DNA of 64,000 nt. Origin: Coriaria nepalensis. Its lineage: Eukaryota; Streptophyta; Magnoliopsida; Cucurbitales; Coriariaceae. The position numbers and the translations under genes are program-made. A model generated the notes under the pieces. It worked only from the letters and a program-made list of their open reading frames with translations. It was not told the origin of the DNA and ran no database searches. The DNA lies in assembly GCA_027186245.1 (NCBI GenBank), contig CP114483.1, positions 2,738,001 through 2,802,000 on the forward strand, written 5' to 3'. Positions 23,256 to 34,528 of this stretch are shown here, one piece after another (the first letter of the stretch is position 1; each line of letters opens with the position of its first letter).

Positions 23256-25036
23256 TCACCTCTTGGAGAAAATTTTCCGTTTCCCCTGCTTTCGTTTGTT
23301 TTTAGGGAAAGAGGTGAACTTGGGAGTGTAGGTTGCTTTCCCTCTGGATTGCTGCAAATTAGGCTCAATATTCTGAGAAGGTGAGTCCACTTCTGAAAAT
23401 TGTGATGCGATAATTATTTGTTTCTCGTCTTCTATCAACATCTGCGGCTGCCTTATGAGCTGACCTCTTACCTCTTCAAAATTGAGCAACTCTTCCTTTG
23501 CTGCCTGATTATGTATCAGAATTCCGTCCTCGCACTGTACAGATAACTAGTATACACCAATTTTGCAATGTAAATGCTATAGTGCAACGTAAATGCTATA
23601 GGTAATGATACTCTTATACAAGGTCTAGAAGAAAAGGCTTACATTCATGAAATATCCCCCAGTTGGTTCAGCCTTTACGATTTTGTTAGGAAGTGGGGTC
23701 ACCTCTTCTTGAGTTGAAACAGTGGTTTCAGCTTTCATAGGCAATCTCTTTCCATTTTCACGAGCCGCCGGTTTTTTATCAGATTTGACCAATGCATCAC
23801 ATGGTGCGAGAGATCTCAACTCATTTGTAGGTAAAACCTTGGTGGGATTTTCACACATCACCCTTTCAATTCCATTCTTCAACTTCTTAACTTTTTTCTC
23901 TGCCGCTTCAATCTTTGAAAGAATAAGTTCCAGTGAATCATCACAGTCTCCAAAATCAAAAGAAGAACATCCCTGATTTGTCCCAAGATCACCATGTACA
24001 ACATTAGCCTTACCTGCAAATATTGATACAAGACAAATTGTAGTTTAAAGACTGACATAGAAAGAAGCACTTAGAACATTGCAAAGATAACATCTTACCT
24101 TGATTAGCACAAAAATTGACAGTTGTGACATTAGCAGCTGAATTGTCTCGATCTGGAAATACAAACCGAAGAAATTGTAAATTGTATCTAACTTGCACTA
24201 GGAAGATAGAAACCTTGTGAAGCAGAAGTTGAGAATATTCCATATACCGTAATAGGAGAAGAGATTATGTTTTGACATATATGCTGATATATCTGCAGTC
24301 TCTTCGATCCGCTTTCTTCTCTTTCTGCTCATGGCTTTACTTCTTTGACCTTGACTTGAAAACGGAATCGACTTTACATTCAAACCTTCATGCATGAAGT
24401 TTTCATATACAGACCGTTTCCTATGGTCATAAAAGGCTAGTTCTCTATCATATTCAAGTGCTCGGGACTGAAGTTCCTTCATTCTCAGCTCTATCCATTT
24501 AAATCGCCACATAAGAGGATGTATAAACTTCCTCCAATGAACTGTCAATTTCTTCTTCCTGAAAGATTATAGTCAAAGAGCAATGTACTAACCAATCTTC
24601 GCTTGTAAAAAGTAATTCATATATTCATGGTTTAAGTCTGAGTAAGACCGTACCTCATTTGAACTGCTTCACAGTATCCATCATAAGGCAATGCATTTCC
24701 AGTACAAAATCCGGACTTGACTTCATCTTCATCATCCAATAACAAACCATTTTCCGTCCCGGAAATGGTGTCGCCGAAAGAGCTGGAACTTTCGGTTACT
24801 TCTCGGATTACAGTTTCAACCAGAACATCATCACAACTATCCCTAAGCTCAATGATATCGATCTCTCTATCTTGGCTTGTTTCACAAGGTGTCATGGTTT
24901 GTTCAAGAGAGAAAGGCTCCATATCAAACGTTTTATCCTCGCAATTATTCGTACACTCTAAAATCTTATTCTCCTTACAGATTGGAACTTCCATGGCAGC
25001 CTCCACCATCATCTTCATCTCTAGGTCAGGGCCCAT
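23256..25036 (-). CDS. Conserved plant protein of unknown function, 465 aa, 5 exons
   Basis: Exons 24654-25036, 24248-24558, 24099-24152, 23643-24013 and 23256-23534 join in frame. The N-terminus is acidic and disordered. The central block (about 128-200) is the conserved part: KKKLTVHWRKFIHPLMWRFK, then WIELRMKELQSRALEYDREL, and a basic run, SKAMSRKRRKRIEE, that looks like a nuclear-localisation signal. A coiled-coil segment follows (LELILSKIEAAEKKVKKLKN). The C-terminus is basic (FPKNKRKQGKRKIFSKR). I recognise the W(R/K)(R/K)FI-PLMWR-KW-ELR block from uncharacterised plant nuclear-type proteins, but no function is known to me. The untranslated leader may contain an intron and reach about 25650. 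Confidence 0.8.
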
Positions 25037-26850
25037 AATTCTCCTAGCCTATTTAAAAAAATTAGTTAATTCTATGAAGGAATCACATGACTATTTAAAA
25101 ATTTCCGAGTTTACTGAGAAGCATTAAGGGCCGACCTTTAGCGAGCATAAAGAAAAGGTCTACACACAAAGCTATAGACCCTAAGGAGAATCTTTGTGCA
25201 TGCTTAAAAGGACGTATCCAAGTGAATTTAGATCATAAATATTGGTCAGCAGGAAGGGGATGCCTATGCATAAATGGATAAATATAAACCCCAGAAAAAT
25301 TTCACATGGTCAAACAAATCTCCAACAAGCCCTAAACATAGCAATTTTCAACTAGCACAAAATTTTAGGAAAGACATAAATTTCGGTAGCCCTAAAATTT
25401 TCAACTACCCCTAAACACAACAATTTTACTCGAGAAAAAGTCAACCCCATTAAAGAAAACGGAAATAAAAAGAGGGTTCTTGCGAATTGAACCTGAACGT
25501 TATTCAAATCGCATGAATCTTCAAGCCCTAACGCGACCTTGTTACCTACAATCAAACGTAGAGAAACCAAAAATTGTAAGAAATCGAGAAGGTTATAAAG
25601 AAGAAATCGACCTTGTTACCTTGAATGGAGAAGGACTCGGGATGTGTTAATTGGCTAATTGCCTAACGTCGCCCAATCCGACCCATTAACACCATCTCCC
25701 CCGTTAATCAAGAATCCAGATAATCTGAGAAGTAACTAAACGAGCCCAGAAGTAATACGAAGATTGAGACTTTCTTCTGCAGACTAGCAGAGAAAACTGG
25801 AGTGGAGCAGGAATTCTGTTTTCTTTTCTTTTTTTGTATTTACTTTTTTGCAGGTAAATTTAGGAAATTAATGAATGAATGAAAAGCTCTCCAATTGGGC
25901 TGGGTTGATTTTTGTTGGGCCTCATGTACGTGGGCCGGGCTCATTAATAATTTGCGAAATAATTTTTAAATATCATTAAAAAAGAATAAAACCACCCATA
26001 AGTAACATTGTCCTATCTATATAGACTTTGGACTCTAGCTAAGTAGCATTTGTCTTCAAGTATCAATTTTTTTTTCTTTGTTTTTATGAGAAAAAAAAAA
26101 TCTTAATGTTGAAGATTACGATTAAGTGTGTTAAGAGTACGTGATTAGCACGTAAGAAAAGTTGGTGTGCATGACAAAACATTGAATATGAGGATTTCTT
26201 TGCATAACAAGATACGGTGAGACATGAAGATTCCGTTTCTGTCATTGTTAACTACTTAATCATGCTTACTTAATTGTAATTGGGTTCCTAATCATGTCCC
26301 TGTTTTCTTAACACAGCATATTGAACATTCTTTTCAATCAACTTTTAGCAACTCAAAAGAGAAAAGAAAAGATGGTAACAGCAATACCATCAATTTTGAA
26401 ATGAATAATTTTAAAAAAGCAAAACAAGCCGTTAAGAGTAGGAGTGGTGTCCGAAAGGGACGTGGGTTTACCTTAAAAAAACTTCAACTTGAACTTGAAA
26501 GGTCACGAAGGAGATAAGTGTTGAGATATTGGTGAAGGTCAGTTTAGTGCCTCCAAGTGGCGGTTTTTCCCTCCCTTCATTCACATCTTTCATTGTTCAA
26601 TGTTTTAGTGATCAAACAATCATTACAATGCCAAATTTGCCCTTCTACAATGTTAACTACTTAATCATGAAGAATTTTTTTTTTATTAATGGAAAGGCAA
26701 ATTACAATAAATAGTTTCCATCAAATCGGATTGCAACAAGGGGTATTTTGGGGAGAGAGTAGTTCAACTTCCTTGAATAATGATTTGTCTACATTACCTA
26801 CAACAATACAATATAATAAAATAAAATATTAAAAATGAAATTTAAAAGAA

Positions 26851-26878
<28 letters not shown>
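26851..26878. repeat. (AT)14 microsatellite in the ERF promoter
   Basis: Twenty-eight alternating A/T bases about 60 bp upstream of the candidate TATA box of the ERF gene; a length polymorphism here could affect expression. Confidence 0.9.
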
Positions 26879-26881
<3 letters not shown>

Positions 26882-26937
26882 AAAAAACACCTCTAATGTC
26901 ATACTATAAGTTCAAACCTCAAACTATCTTGGAAACA

Positions 26938-26945
26938 TATATAAA
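26938..26945 (+). promoter_or_regulatory. Candidate TATA box of the ERF gene
   Basis: TATATAAA 91 bp upstream of the ATG, followed by a CT-rich leader. Spacing and context fit a plant core promoter; the call rests on the motif only. Confidence 0.55.
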
Positions 26946-27028
26946 TCACACCACCCTCCCACTAACACATCCATCACCTTCAACTCTTTCTTTTCCATCT
27001 TCTTTCTCTCTTTTCACATCAACTCAAA

Positions 27029-27912
27029 ATGCCTCAAGTTCCAATGCAAATCCATTTCCAACAACAGCAAAAACAACAACCTCAAAACTATCAAAAATCC
27101 TCATGCCTTAACAATTCAGTCATGAGCAGCAAAATGAGCAAATTCAAAGGAAGAAGCAAAAGCAAAAGCAAAAGCAACAACAACACGAACAAATTTGTTG
27201 GGGTGCGACAGCGGCCTTCAGGAAGATGGGTCGCGGAGATCAAAGACACGACACAAAAGATAAGAATGTGGCTCGGAACTTTCGAGACGGCGGAAGAAGC
27301 CGCTCGAGCTTACGATGAAGCTGCTTGTCTTCTGCGTGGTTCCAATACTCGAACCAACTTCATCACCCATGTTTCCTTAGACTCTCCTATTGCTTATAGG
27401 ATAAGAAATCTCCTCAATAGAAAGAAAGAAGCCAAAAAACCCCATGCAAATAATATTGATGCTACTACTACTACCGACATTATCACAAATAGTACTAGTA
27501 GTGGTCGCATTACTAGTAATACCAATAGTCTTGCTGATTTATGTTCTAAAGGGGCTATTACTCAAGTTGCCTATTATAAGCCGGAAATGAGTGGCAGCTG
27601 CAATTTGAGTGAGGGATTATTAGAGACATGTTCTTCCTCTACTTCCGAATCGGATCTTTCGTGGGGTTGTGGAGGTGGATTTGGTCAATTAGAGGTGGTG
27701 GAAATGGCAAACAATGTTGGTTTCTGTCACATGGGATCTAATGATGATAAGAGTAACATAGAGTTTAGTGAATTCGAGAGGATGAAAGTAGAGCGGCAGA
27801 TATCGGCTTCTCTTTATGCCATGAATGGAGTTCAAGAGTATATGGAAACTGTTTATGATCATAACGCTGATCAAGCACTTTGGGATCTTCCGCCATTGTG
27901 TTCCTTGTTCTG

Positions 27913-27916
<4 letters not shown>
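27029..27916 (+). CDS. RAP2-11: AP2/ERF transcription factor, RAP2.11/ERN-like, 295 aa
   Basis: Intronless. A Gln-rich N-terminus and a Ser/Lys run ([13 protein letters not shown]) precede one AP2 domain at about 53-112: [40 protein letters not shown] and RGSNTRTNF. The C-terminus has the subgroup signature [13 protein letters not shown] and ends [11 protein letters not shown]. This combination matches Arabidopsis RAP2.11, which activates low-potassium response genes, and the related legume ERN1/ERN2 factors required for nodulation. Which role applies here cannot be told from sequence. The AP2 domain would bind GCC-box-like DNA in the nucleus. ATG 27029 is the first in frame; the next Met (MSSKMSKF) would also keep the domain. 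An AT microsatellite begins at the stop codon. Confidence 0.93.

Positions 27917-27945
<29 letters not shown>
27916..27945. repeat. (AT)15 microsatellite at the ERF stop codon
   Basis: Thirty alternating A/T bases starting at the last base of the TAA stop, so the 3' UTR opens with the repeat. Confidence 0.95.
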
Positions 27946-27947
<2 letters not shown>

Positions 27948-28329
27948 ATGTATGTATCTATTATGGTGATTCTAATTTATAATTACGTTGCATGGAATTT
28001 TCTTTTGTTTACTATATTCCCTGTATTTCTTTCTGGAAATGGTTCCTGATTTTTACTATCACTTTCTCCTAATGTAATATTGATAAGAAAATACAGACAT
28101 TTAAATTTTTTTTTTTATTTGATTTATTTTCTTATGATTAATTTCATATAGGGTGGTTACCTAATAGTTTAGTTTCGATAGAGTAATTACGAATGAACAT
28201 ATATGCAAGGTGCATTGCAGATAAGGAGAGAAGATGAAAGAGAAAGTAAAGAAATAAGAGAGAGAGACGGAGCATAATTATGCTCTTCCTTCTAAACAAG
28301 CCGGCATTCACCGCTAATACCATCATCGG

Positions 28330-28790
28330 TTCGGAGACAGATACTTTTCCTCTTTTTCTGCGCAATGGCAAGGCGGGATTTCTATGGTTCAAGGAGCTTC
28401 TAGAGGAATTGGTCTCGAATTCGTTAAGCTGCTGCTAGAGAAGAATGAAACAGGGCATGTTACTGCTACTTGCCGTAATCCTGTTCATCTCATAACATAA
28501 ATTTTCTCGACGCCTCTGCATATAACCGAACGGATCTCACTGTGCAAAGCACCATAGAGGCATCTGCTGAGTCTATAAGAGAGATATGGCTCTTTAAATC
28601 TGCTCATCAATGCACCTGGAGTTCTTTCAATACCCGATCTACTACAACCAGAAACAACCTTGAGCAAAGTAGAGAGCTCATCTCTGCTAACTGCATGCGA
28701 GATTAATGCTGTTGGTCCTGTTCTAGTGATCAAGCACATGGAGCCTCTTCTAGAAGTAAAATACTCCAACCATTTGGATTACCGTATGTC
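28330..28790 (+). pseudogene. Short-chain dehydrogenase (C-factor-like) fragment, decayed
   Basis: An open stretch from ATG 28384 reads MVQGASRGIGLEFVKLLLEK then NETGHVTATCRNP, the TGxxxGIG-type Rossmann start, and stops about 39 codons on. Further along, in changing frames, come DLTVQSTIEASAESIREI, LNLLINAPGVLSIPDLLQPE and ACEINAVGPVLVIKHMEPLL. These match in order the NAD(P)-binding C-factor-like SDR family. Upstream, FPLFLRNGKAGF fits the region before the Rossmann start but is also out of frame. At least three frame changes and the absence of the catalytic YxxxK part mean it cannot make the enzyme. It is likely a fragment of a first exon copied from a functional gene elsewhere. Confidence 0.85.
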
Positions 28791-29058
28791 AATAATTTTT
28801 ATTATCGAACATTGATATGATGATTCTATCCCGGCCGTTTGGAGTATATACTCTGAGTAGACTAAAGTTTCTTTAATTTATTTTATAACTTAGAATAAGA
28901 AGAGAAGTAGTACAGTTAAAGATCTCTTCTTTTATAATTACAGCAGTAATTATTACAAGACACCAGCTCACAGACTGTAACAACAACTATAACTCCACCT
29001 CCTCCTCCCCTCTATTGTTCTTTTTACACTGTTTGATCATCCTCATGCAAGCAGTGTC

Positions 29059-30466
29059 CTAAACAGACGATTGAAGCCCAATGATACCTGCCCAACATTG
29101 CATAAACAGAAGAAGATTAAGGCTTTTCTGAGGTCTTAGAGTGTAAGTAGATATGAAAAATTATGATTACCACATCCAACTCTTGCCCCTGCATTTCCAG
29201 TACTCTTGCTAAGTTCATGTCCACCTGTTAGAATTTACTTATTACCCATAAATATAGTATGATATAACATTCAAATAACAAGTGGATTTGTTAAGGTACA
29301 ATTCGGAAACTCGGAATTTGCTTAGACTGGAGTTTCAGCATACTGTATTTTCATGTATTTGTGGATGTAAACTGAATTTGCATTTAGACAAGCAATTGAA
29401 GAAAATTAATAGTATTGTGGGCACAATTTGTAATCTTTTTTAGTACAACAAGAGTATATCATGGATTCACATAAAATAGCTCGAAATTTTCTGTGTCAAA
29501 GATTATATTGGATACGAAACGGAGTGAATAAAATCCATGGTCAAAGGATACAGCTTAATTGGTATTGTCTAATTCTCCCTTACGTAAACTGAAACTGAGT
29601 GGTTTTGATACAAACTCAACAGAATTCCAATATTACCTCTTCCAAGATCATCTGGATCAGCATGAACAACAACCGCACGCCCAAGTATCGAATTGACTCC
29701 GCTTAGAGGAATCTGACAAAGAAGTGTAACAAGATATTCTATAAGCCATTACTTTTTGGCTTATAACTAGTAAGTAATCTGCAGTATTGTTACTCTATAA
29801 ATCTTTCAAAACCTGAAAAAGATGAGGCAAGCTGTATAACTAACTAAGAAAAATTACCTGCCGGTCCATAATAAGAACTTCGGCAACACCTAAATAGAAG
29901 CAGAATCAAAACTAGTCACATTCATTTTCCCAGAAAATGGAATAAAAAAATCAGAAAACCATGGCTATTAATTAAATTAAAAATAAAAATGACCATCTGG
30001 GCCAGCAAAAATGTTGCCCAAATCACCAGCGTGACGCTCTGTATCTCGAGGAGCTCCATGGTCCTTCCGGAGGGGATTAAAATGGGGGCCTGAAATTTAG
30101 ATACAAAAGGATGAACCCTAAGAGGGAAAGAAAGCAGAGGATTTATAAAGATCAAGAGATTGTTACTATCATTATTTTTTAAAAAGCAGAAGATTCATTA
30201 GTAATTACCGGTTGAGATGCAGCCATTGGTCGTATCGCCTAGAGCGTGGATGTGGAAGCCATGGAGGCCTGGAGCGAGCCCTGTTATCTTGCCTTTCACA
30301 CGGGTTGACCCTGTTCATAGTTATTATCAGTCAGTGATTGAAAGTAGAGCGAGAGAGAGAGAGAGACAGACAGACAGAGACCTTGAGAATCTTGGACGAA
30401 TTGAAGGAAGCCTGAGATTTTAGGGTCTGGTCCAGAAATCAAAGCCACGGCCTTTAGACTGCCCAT
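29059..30466 (-). CDS. CSD3: Cu/Zn superoxide dismutase, CSD3-like, 157 aa, 7 exons
   Basis: Exons 30382-30466, 30209-30310, 29994-30089, 29858-29889, 29637-29712, 29171-29224 and 29059-29087; all phases agree. The metal site is complete: GFHIHALGD (two Cu His), GPHFNP (bridging His), ERHAGDLGN (Zn His and Asp) and [11 protein letters not shown] (Cu His). The structural disulphide cysteines are in TNGCISTG and RVGCGIIG. It dismutates superoxide to O2 and H2O2. Wording such as [30 protein letters not shown] and [17 protein letters not shown] matches the CSD3 branch. CSD3 proteins commonly end in a peroxisomal tripeptide, but this one ends GLQSSV, so cytosolic location is likely. It lacks a chloroplast transit peptide. 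The gene probably uses the CSD1 copper chaperone route like its relatives. Confidence 0.96.
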
Positions 30467-30753
30467 TACTTCTCCTCCTCTGTTTCACTACTCTCCCCCT
30501 CTGGATTGGTTTGTTAATGAAGGGTCTCTTTTTAATTTTTTTTTTTTTTTTTAAAGAATTTTCTGTGGGGCTTACTAAAAAATGTGGGCGACAGATGGGC
30601 GTCTCGAAAAATCCTTTTTTTTTTTTTTCTTTTTCTTTACCCAGGAAAAAAAATTGAAGACAGAATTATGAGAATATTATTGAATTTCAAACATATGAAA
30701 AATATAATATCAAAAAACGAAAAAAAGAAGCTCCTTAATCATAAACTAATGAT

Positions 30754-31115
30754 TTAATCATGCCGCGGAGCAGGAGGATGAGGAGGAGCTAGGATTGAAA
30801 CAGGCTTCTGAAGCATTGTAGACACGACACTTTTCACCTCCTTCTTCGATTCTGAAGCTATCCCATCTGAACCGCTCCCTAAATTCATAAACAAAACCCG
30901 ACAAATTAATCCATATATATATATATATTTGAAGGCCTGGATGAGAAAATAAAAATGGTAGAAGCGTAATTATTACGGGGCCTTTTAGGTTTATAGGAAG
31001 TCATGGGTGCTGCAAAAACGCTGTTAATGGAAGCATCTGTTAACATTAACAGAGCAAACAAGAGCACCACCAGCTTGAAACCAGTTGAAGAAGAAGAAAG
31101 CTTCTTTATGCCCAT
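30754..31115 (-). CDS. Small secreted-peptide precursor, copy 1, 87 aa
   Basis: Two exons, 30977-31115 and 30754-30878, joined in phase (RP|R). The protein starts MGIKKLSSSSTGFK, followed by a strong signal peptide core (LVVLLFALLMLTDASI) and likely cleavage after SVFA. A short variable pro-region has SGSDGIASESKKEVKS, and the tail is Pro/His-rich, ending ILAPPHPPAPRHD. Signal peptide, charged spacer and proline-rich end resemble precursors of plant signalling peptides, but I do not recognise the family. Compared with copies 2 and 3, a 2-nt length difference after KKEVK puts the tail in another frame, so this tail may be new or broken. It is the only copy with an undisturbed two-exon frame. 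Confidence 0.65.
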
Positions 31116-31119
31116 TTTG

Positions 31120-32121
31120 ATTACCTCTTTCGAGTTTGAATTTGAGTTTCGCAGCTAGTATAGATATGTATTTATATATATTCAACCACTCCAAGTCTCC
31201 AATTGCTAACTTGAGTGCAACTTTGACTACAAGTTGTATATCTCCCGCCAATCGGAAATCACCACTATCTCCACTCTCTCCCGCCCACTTCAGAGTTTAG
31301 ACCACTACATGAGACAATACTTCTCCCACCTGATTTGTTTATGTTTTGCTTCCACCATGCTCGTTGACTAACTTGCTCTTATTCCATTGTCCCATTATGC
31401 AATTGACAAACCCATTATGTAAAGTCGTTCTTAGTGGTTCATGATATATATATATATATATTCCAATTTCCAACAGCCCAATTAGTCAACTAATGTACTC
31501 TCCAGATTATTGACTTGGGTTCAATGAGTTAAAGACTTTACATATGAGTTCGAATAAAAAGTGGGTTCAAGACTTGAATGAATTAGAAGATGGTATTGTT
31601 TTCACATGTAACAATCCAAGTGTGTAAAATTCAAGAGATCAAAAACATAATCTTAAAATTATATGATGGGAATACGTGTGTCAACGATTTCCTACTACTC
31701 TTCCTTTTAAGGTAGAAAAATCTAACGACGAAAAAACTCTAAAACGGGGAGCATATAGATGGTGCATGACATGTCTTTTTTGAGAGAGTGAGACGGTACC
31801 ATCCCTATGAAACGGTGTGTTTAACTTGTGAACTACATATCAAATGGGGAGCATATAGACACGTGACTTAAAATGATTACTTTACTCTTACACAACCTAT
31901 ACATTATATCACAGTACGTATGATTTTGCATTACTCTTCCTTAATACCAGTCGAGTGGGATTACCCGCCATGGAGTTGGTTCCATACTTAGTGCAATATA
32001 TGTCGGATTATTCACCATTGAACTCACCTTTTCTTTAATTTTTTTTTTTATTTTTTTGGCTGAAAACTCATAAATAAATAATAATAATAAAATACATAAA
32101 TAAAGCATGCAGTAAATTAAA
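31120..32121. other. Intergenic within the peptide cluster; duplicated segment
   Basis: No gene. 31683-31820 is related to 34825-34995 and partly to 35874-35960; shared words include tcctactactcttcc, gaaaaatctaac and ccctatgaaacggtg. (TA)n at about 31445-31460. Confidence 0.6.
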
Positions 32122-32600
32122 TTAATGGTGAGGAGGAGGAAGAGGAGGGTTGAAAGAGTCTTTTGAGGAGTTGTAGACAGGATCCTTAATCTCCTTCTTC
32201 GATTCTGAACCCTATCCCACCTCGTGGACTTCCTAGATTCATATACAACATAGATATAGCAGACATGATTCAGATAATAGAACAGTTCTTACAAATTGAT
32301 TATAAAATAAATAAATAAATCTGGAAGGAACGAGAAAAAAAAAAAAATATGAAATGAAATTTGGCGGGTCTCAAAAAGATAATTACAGAAGTGTTTAATT
32401 AACGAAGACTTGGAAAATCATATAATATAAGAATTGTATTAGAAGGCTTTACCGGGTTTTACAGGGTTATAGAACGCACGAGGCTGATGCAGGAGTCGTG
32501 CTGCAGATACAGTAATAGTAATGGAGGCAAAATTTGTTATTAGCAACAAAGCAAACAAGACCACCATTAAACCAACTGAAGAATGCTTCTTTCCACCCAT
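32122..32600 (-). pseudogene. Small secreted-peptide precursor, copy 2, frameshifted
   Basis: Exon 1 (32453-32600) reads MGGKKHSSVGLMVVLFALLL and then, after the likely cleavage, SAARLLHQPRAFYNPVKPG. Exon 2 starts at 32232 in phase (PG|SPRGGIG). One extra G after GGGATAG shifts the frame, and translation would stop at 32186-32188. In the other frame the sequence continues SESKKEIKDPV, then SFNPPLPPPHH and a stop at 32122, matching the layout of copy 3. It is either a pseudogene or a gene with a shortened product. Confidence 0.7.
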
Positions 32601-32894
32601 CTTTTTTTCCCTCTTTCAAGTTCCTACCTAGCTAGCAAGATCTTATAATATATATATATATATATATATGTATGCTGTATTCTTTTGTATTAAATAGATT
32701 CAAATAACTAGCGTACTGCATGGACAGGCAGCTTCCTCGACCCTACAAGGTGGAACCTCAATCGCGACTACCATTAGCTATATACGTAACTCCCCAATTT
32801 CTTCTATTACGGGGCCCTCTTATGATCATAAAATTTAAAGAAGATGCATCTTAAGAGAAACTAAGATGCATTTTCCGTAAGCGAGCGGTGGGAT

Positions 32895-33090
32895 ATGGTA
32901 TATAACTCTTTCTTTTGATTGTAGGACAAGATGACCTAAAAAGCATGTTATTGAAGTACTTTGAACATGAAAGAAACTTCTCACCTTCTACTTTTACTTT
33001 TCTTTCTTCCTTGAGAAATATCATCTCCTCATATGAATTAGCTTAGACTATCTAACCTGGAATTTCTCGTCACGTGCAAGAAAGTTTACG
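32895..33090. repeat. Arm A of a ~190-bp inverted repeat
   Basis: The block from gattgtaggacaag through ttgaacatgaaagaaacttc, ctttcttccttgaga and aatttctcgtcacgtgcaag is the reverse complement, with scattered differences, of 35431-35620. The arms flank copies 3 to 5 of the peptide cluster. Confidence 0.75.
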
Positions 33091-33294
33091 GCACGCGGAA
33101 TTGACTTTTAATTCTTATGTGGGGCCCTCTATAGCTACTTCTGACTATCTTATGTTTAACATATGAAATTTACATATCAAATATTGGAGAAATTCCTGTA
33201 GAGGAGTTAATAGATAGATAGATAAGATATATGTGACTAAAATTGTTATTCTTACAGGGATGTGAATTAGATTGTTAAAAAAACATCCTATACG

Positions 33295-33463
33295 TATGAG
33301 GAGGAGGTTGAAAGTGTCTTCTGAAGCGTTGTAGACAGACCCTTCATCTTATTCTACGATACTAACATGTCCCTTAGATTAGATACATTTATATTAACGG
33401 AGTCATTTGTAATTAGAAACAAAGCAAACAAGACCACTATATAAACCAACTGAAGAATGCTAC
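33295..33463 (-). pseudogene. Small secreted-peptide precursor, copy 4, relic
   Basis: On the minus strand, gcattcttcagttggttta and gtggtcttgtttgctttgtt match the signal-peptide exon of copy 2. They are followed almost directly by tctacaacgcttcagaag, which matches exon 2. The start codon, the intron and the middle are gone. No usable frame remains. Confidence 0.75.
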
Positions 33464-34132
33464 TTACTTAGCAAGAGCTTATAATATACGAATATGTATA
33501 TGTTTGTATTAAATAGATTCGACTAACTAGCGTGTACTGCATGGACAGCTTCCTCGACCCTACAGGCGGCACCTCAGTCACGACCATCACTAGCTATATA
33601 CGCAATTCACTTACTTGTTCTAATATGGGGCGGCCATTGTTAGTTAAGAGAGAGTTTAGGCTGAATAATGACATCATCTATTTGATGTTGTGACTTTGTT
33701 CTTATTATTATATTTTGACAACTTAACACTACACTTCCTTCAGGACACACTGTAAAAAACAACCAGAGGCCATAAGTCAAAGCTCAGTAACTTCAATTTG
33801 ATCATCTTCACACAACGCTAACAGTTTTTTTTTTTTCCTCGTTATTTCCCTGTAAGTTTTATCGAAAGCCAAACACTAACTCATAACACTATGCCGGAAT
33901 CAAAATAATAAGAAAAATCAAGAAACGTACCGGTTGCAGAAACGAGGTCAAACAGTTGGAGGCCACTAAAATCGTTGTAACGGATTACTAATTGAATTTA
34001 GCAAGAATCAGTATACTAATCAGGCAATGAAAAATCAAGAAAAGTCACTCCCTCTTCAATTTATTTCTCGAAAACCCAGAAATAAATACAAATAAAATAT
34101 ACATGATAAAGCATGCAGTAAATTAATGGTGC
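33464..34132. other. Intergenic within the peptide cluster
   Basis: No gene seen. 33530-33600 (tgcatggacagcttcctcgaccctac, upstream of copy 4) is a direct repeat of 32717-32760 upstream of copy 2, so the copies were duplicated with their promoter regions. Confidence 0.6.
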
Positions 34133-34528
34133 TGATCGGGAGGAGGGTGGTGGTTGAAAGTATTGTGCAGCGTTGTCGACTTGTCGACATGACCGTTAAC
34201 CTCATTCTTCGCTTCTTAACCTTTCCCATCCGGCGGACTCTCTAAGTTCATATCCATAGATAGATAAAACCGACAAAATTCAGATAAAATTAGATTACGA
34301 TCGGTTCTAACAAATTAAAAAACATAAATAAAATCAGAAGGAATAAGAAAGAATTGACGATGTAACTAAATTTGGCGGCTTACTAGGTTTCATAGGGTCA
34401 TAGTCGTGATTGTGAAGGACTCTTCGTGCAAACACGTTAGTATTAATGGAGGGATATGTTATAAGCATTAACAGAGCAAACAAGATCCCCAAGATTACAC
34501 CAGTTGAAGAATGCTTCTTTCCAGCCAT
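34133..34528 (-). pseudogene. Small secreted-peptide precursor, copy 3, premature stop
   Basis: Exon 1 (34384-34528) reads MAGKKHSSTGVILGILFALL, then SINTNVFARRVLHNHDYDPM and KPS/K. Exon 2 starts at 34241 in phase (KSPPDGKG). The next codon is TAA at 34216-34218, where copies 1 and 2 have TCA (Ser). Beyond it the same frame stays open as EAKNEVNGHVDKSTTLHN then TFNHHPPPDQHH, ending at 34133. The product may therefore be a ~56-residue secreted peptide without the His/Pro tail, or the copy is dead. Confidence 0.7.

Larger units (their letters stand above)
25037..27028. other. Intergenic region upstream of the ERF gene
   Basis: 25037-25800 probably holds the leader and promoter of the unknown-function gene. 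The rest is AT-rich, with (AT)14 at 26851-26878 just upstream of the ERF core promoter. No other coding sequence is supported. Confidence 0.5.
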
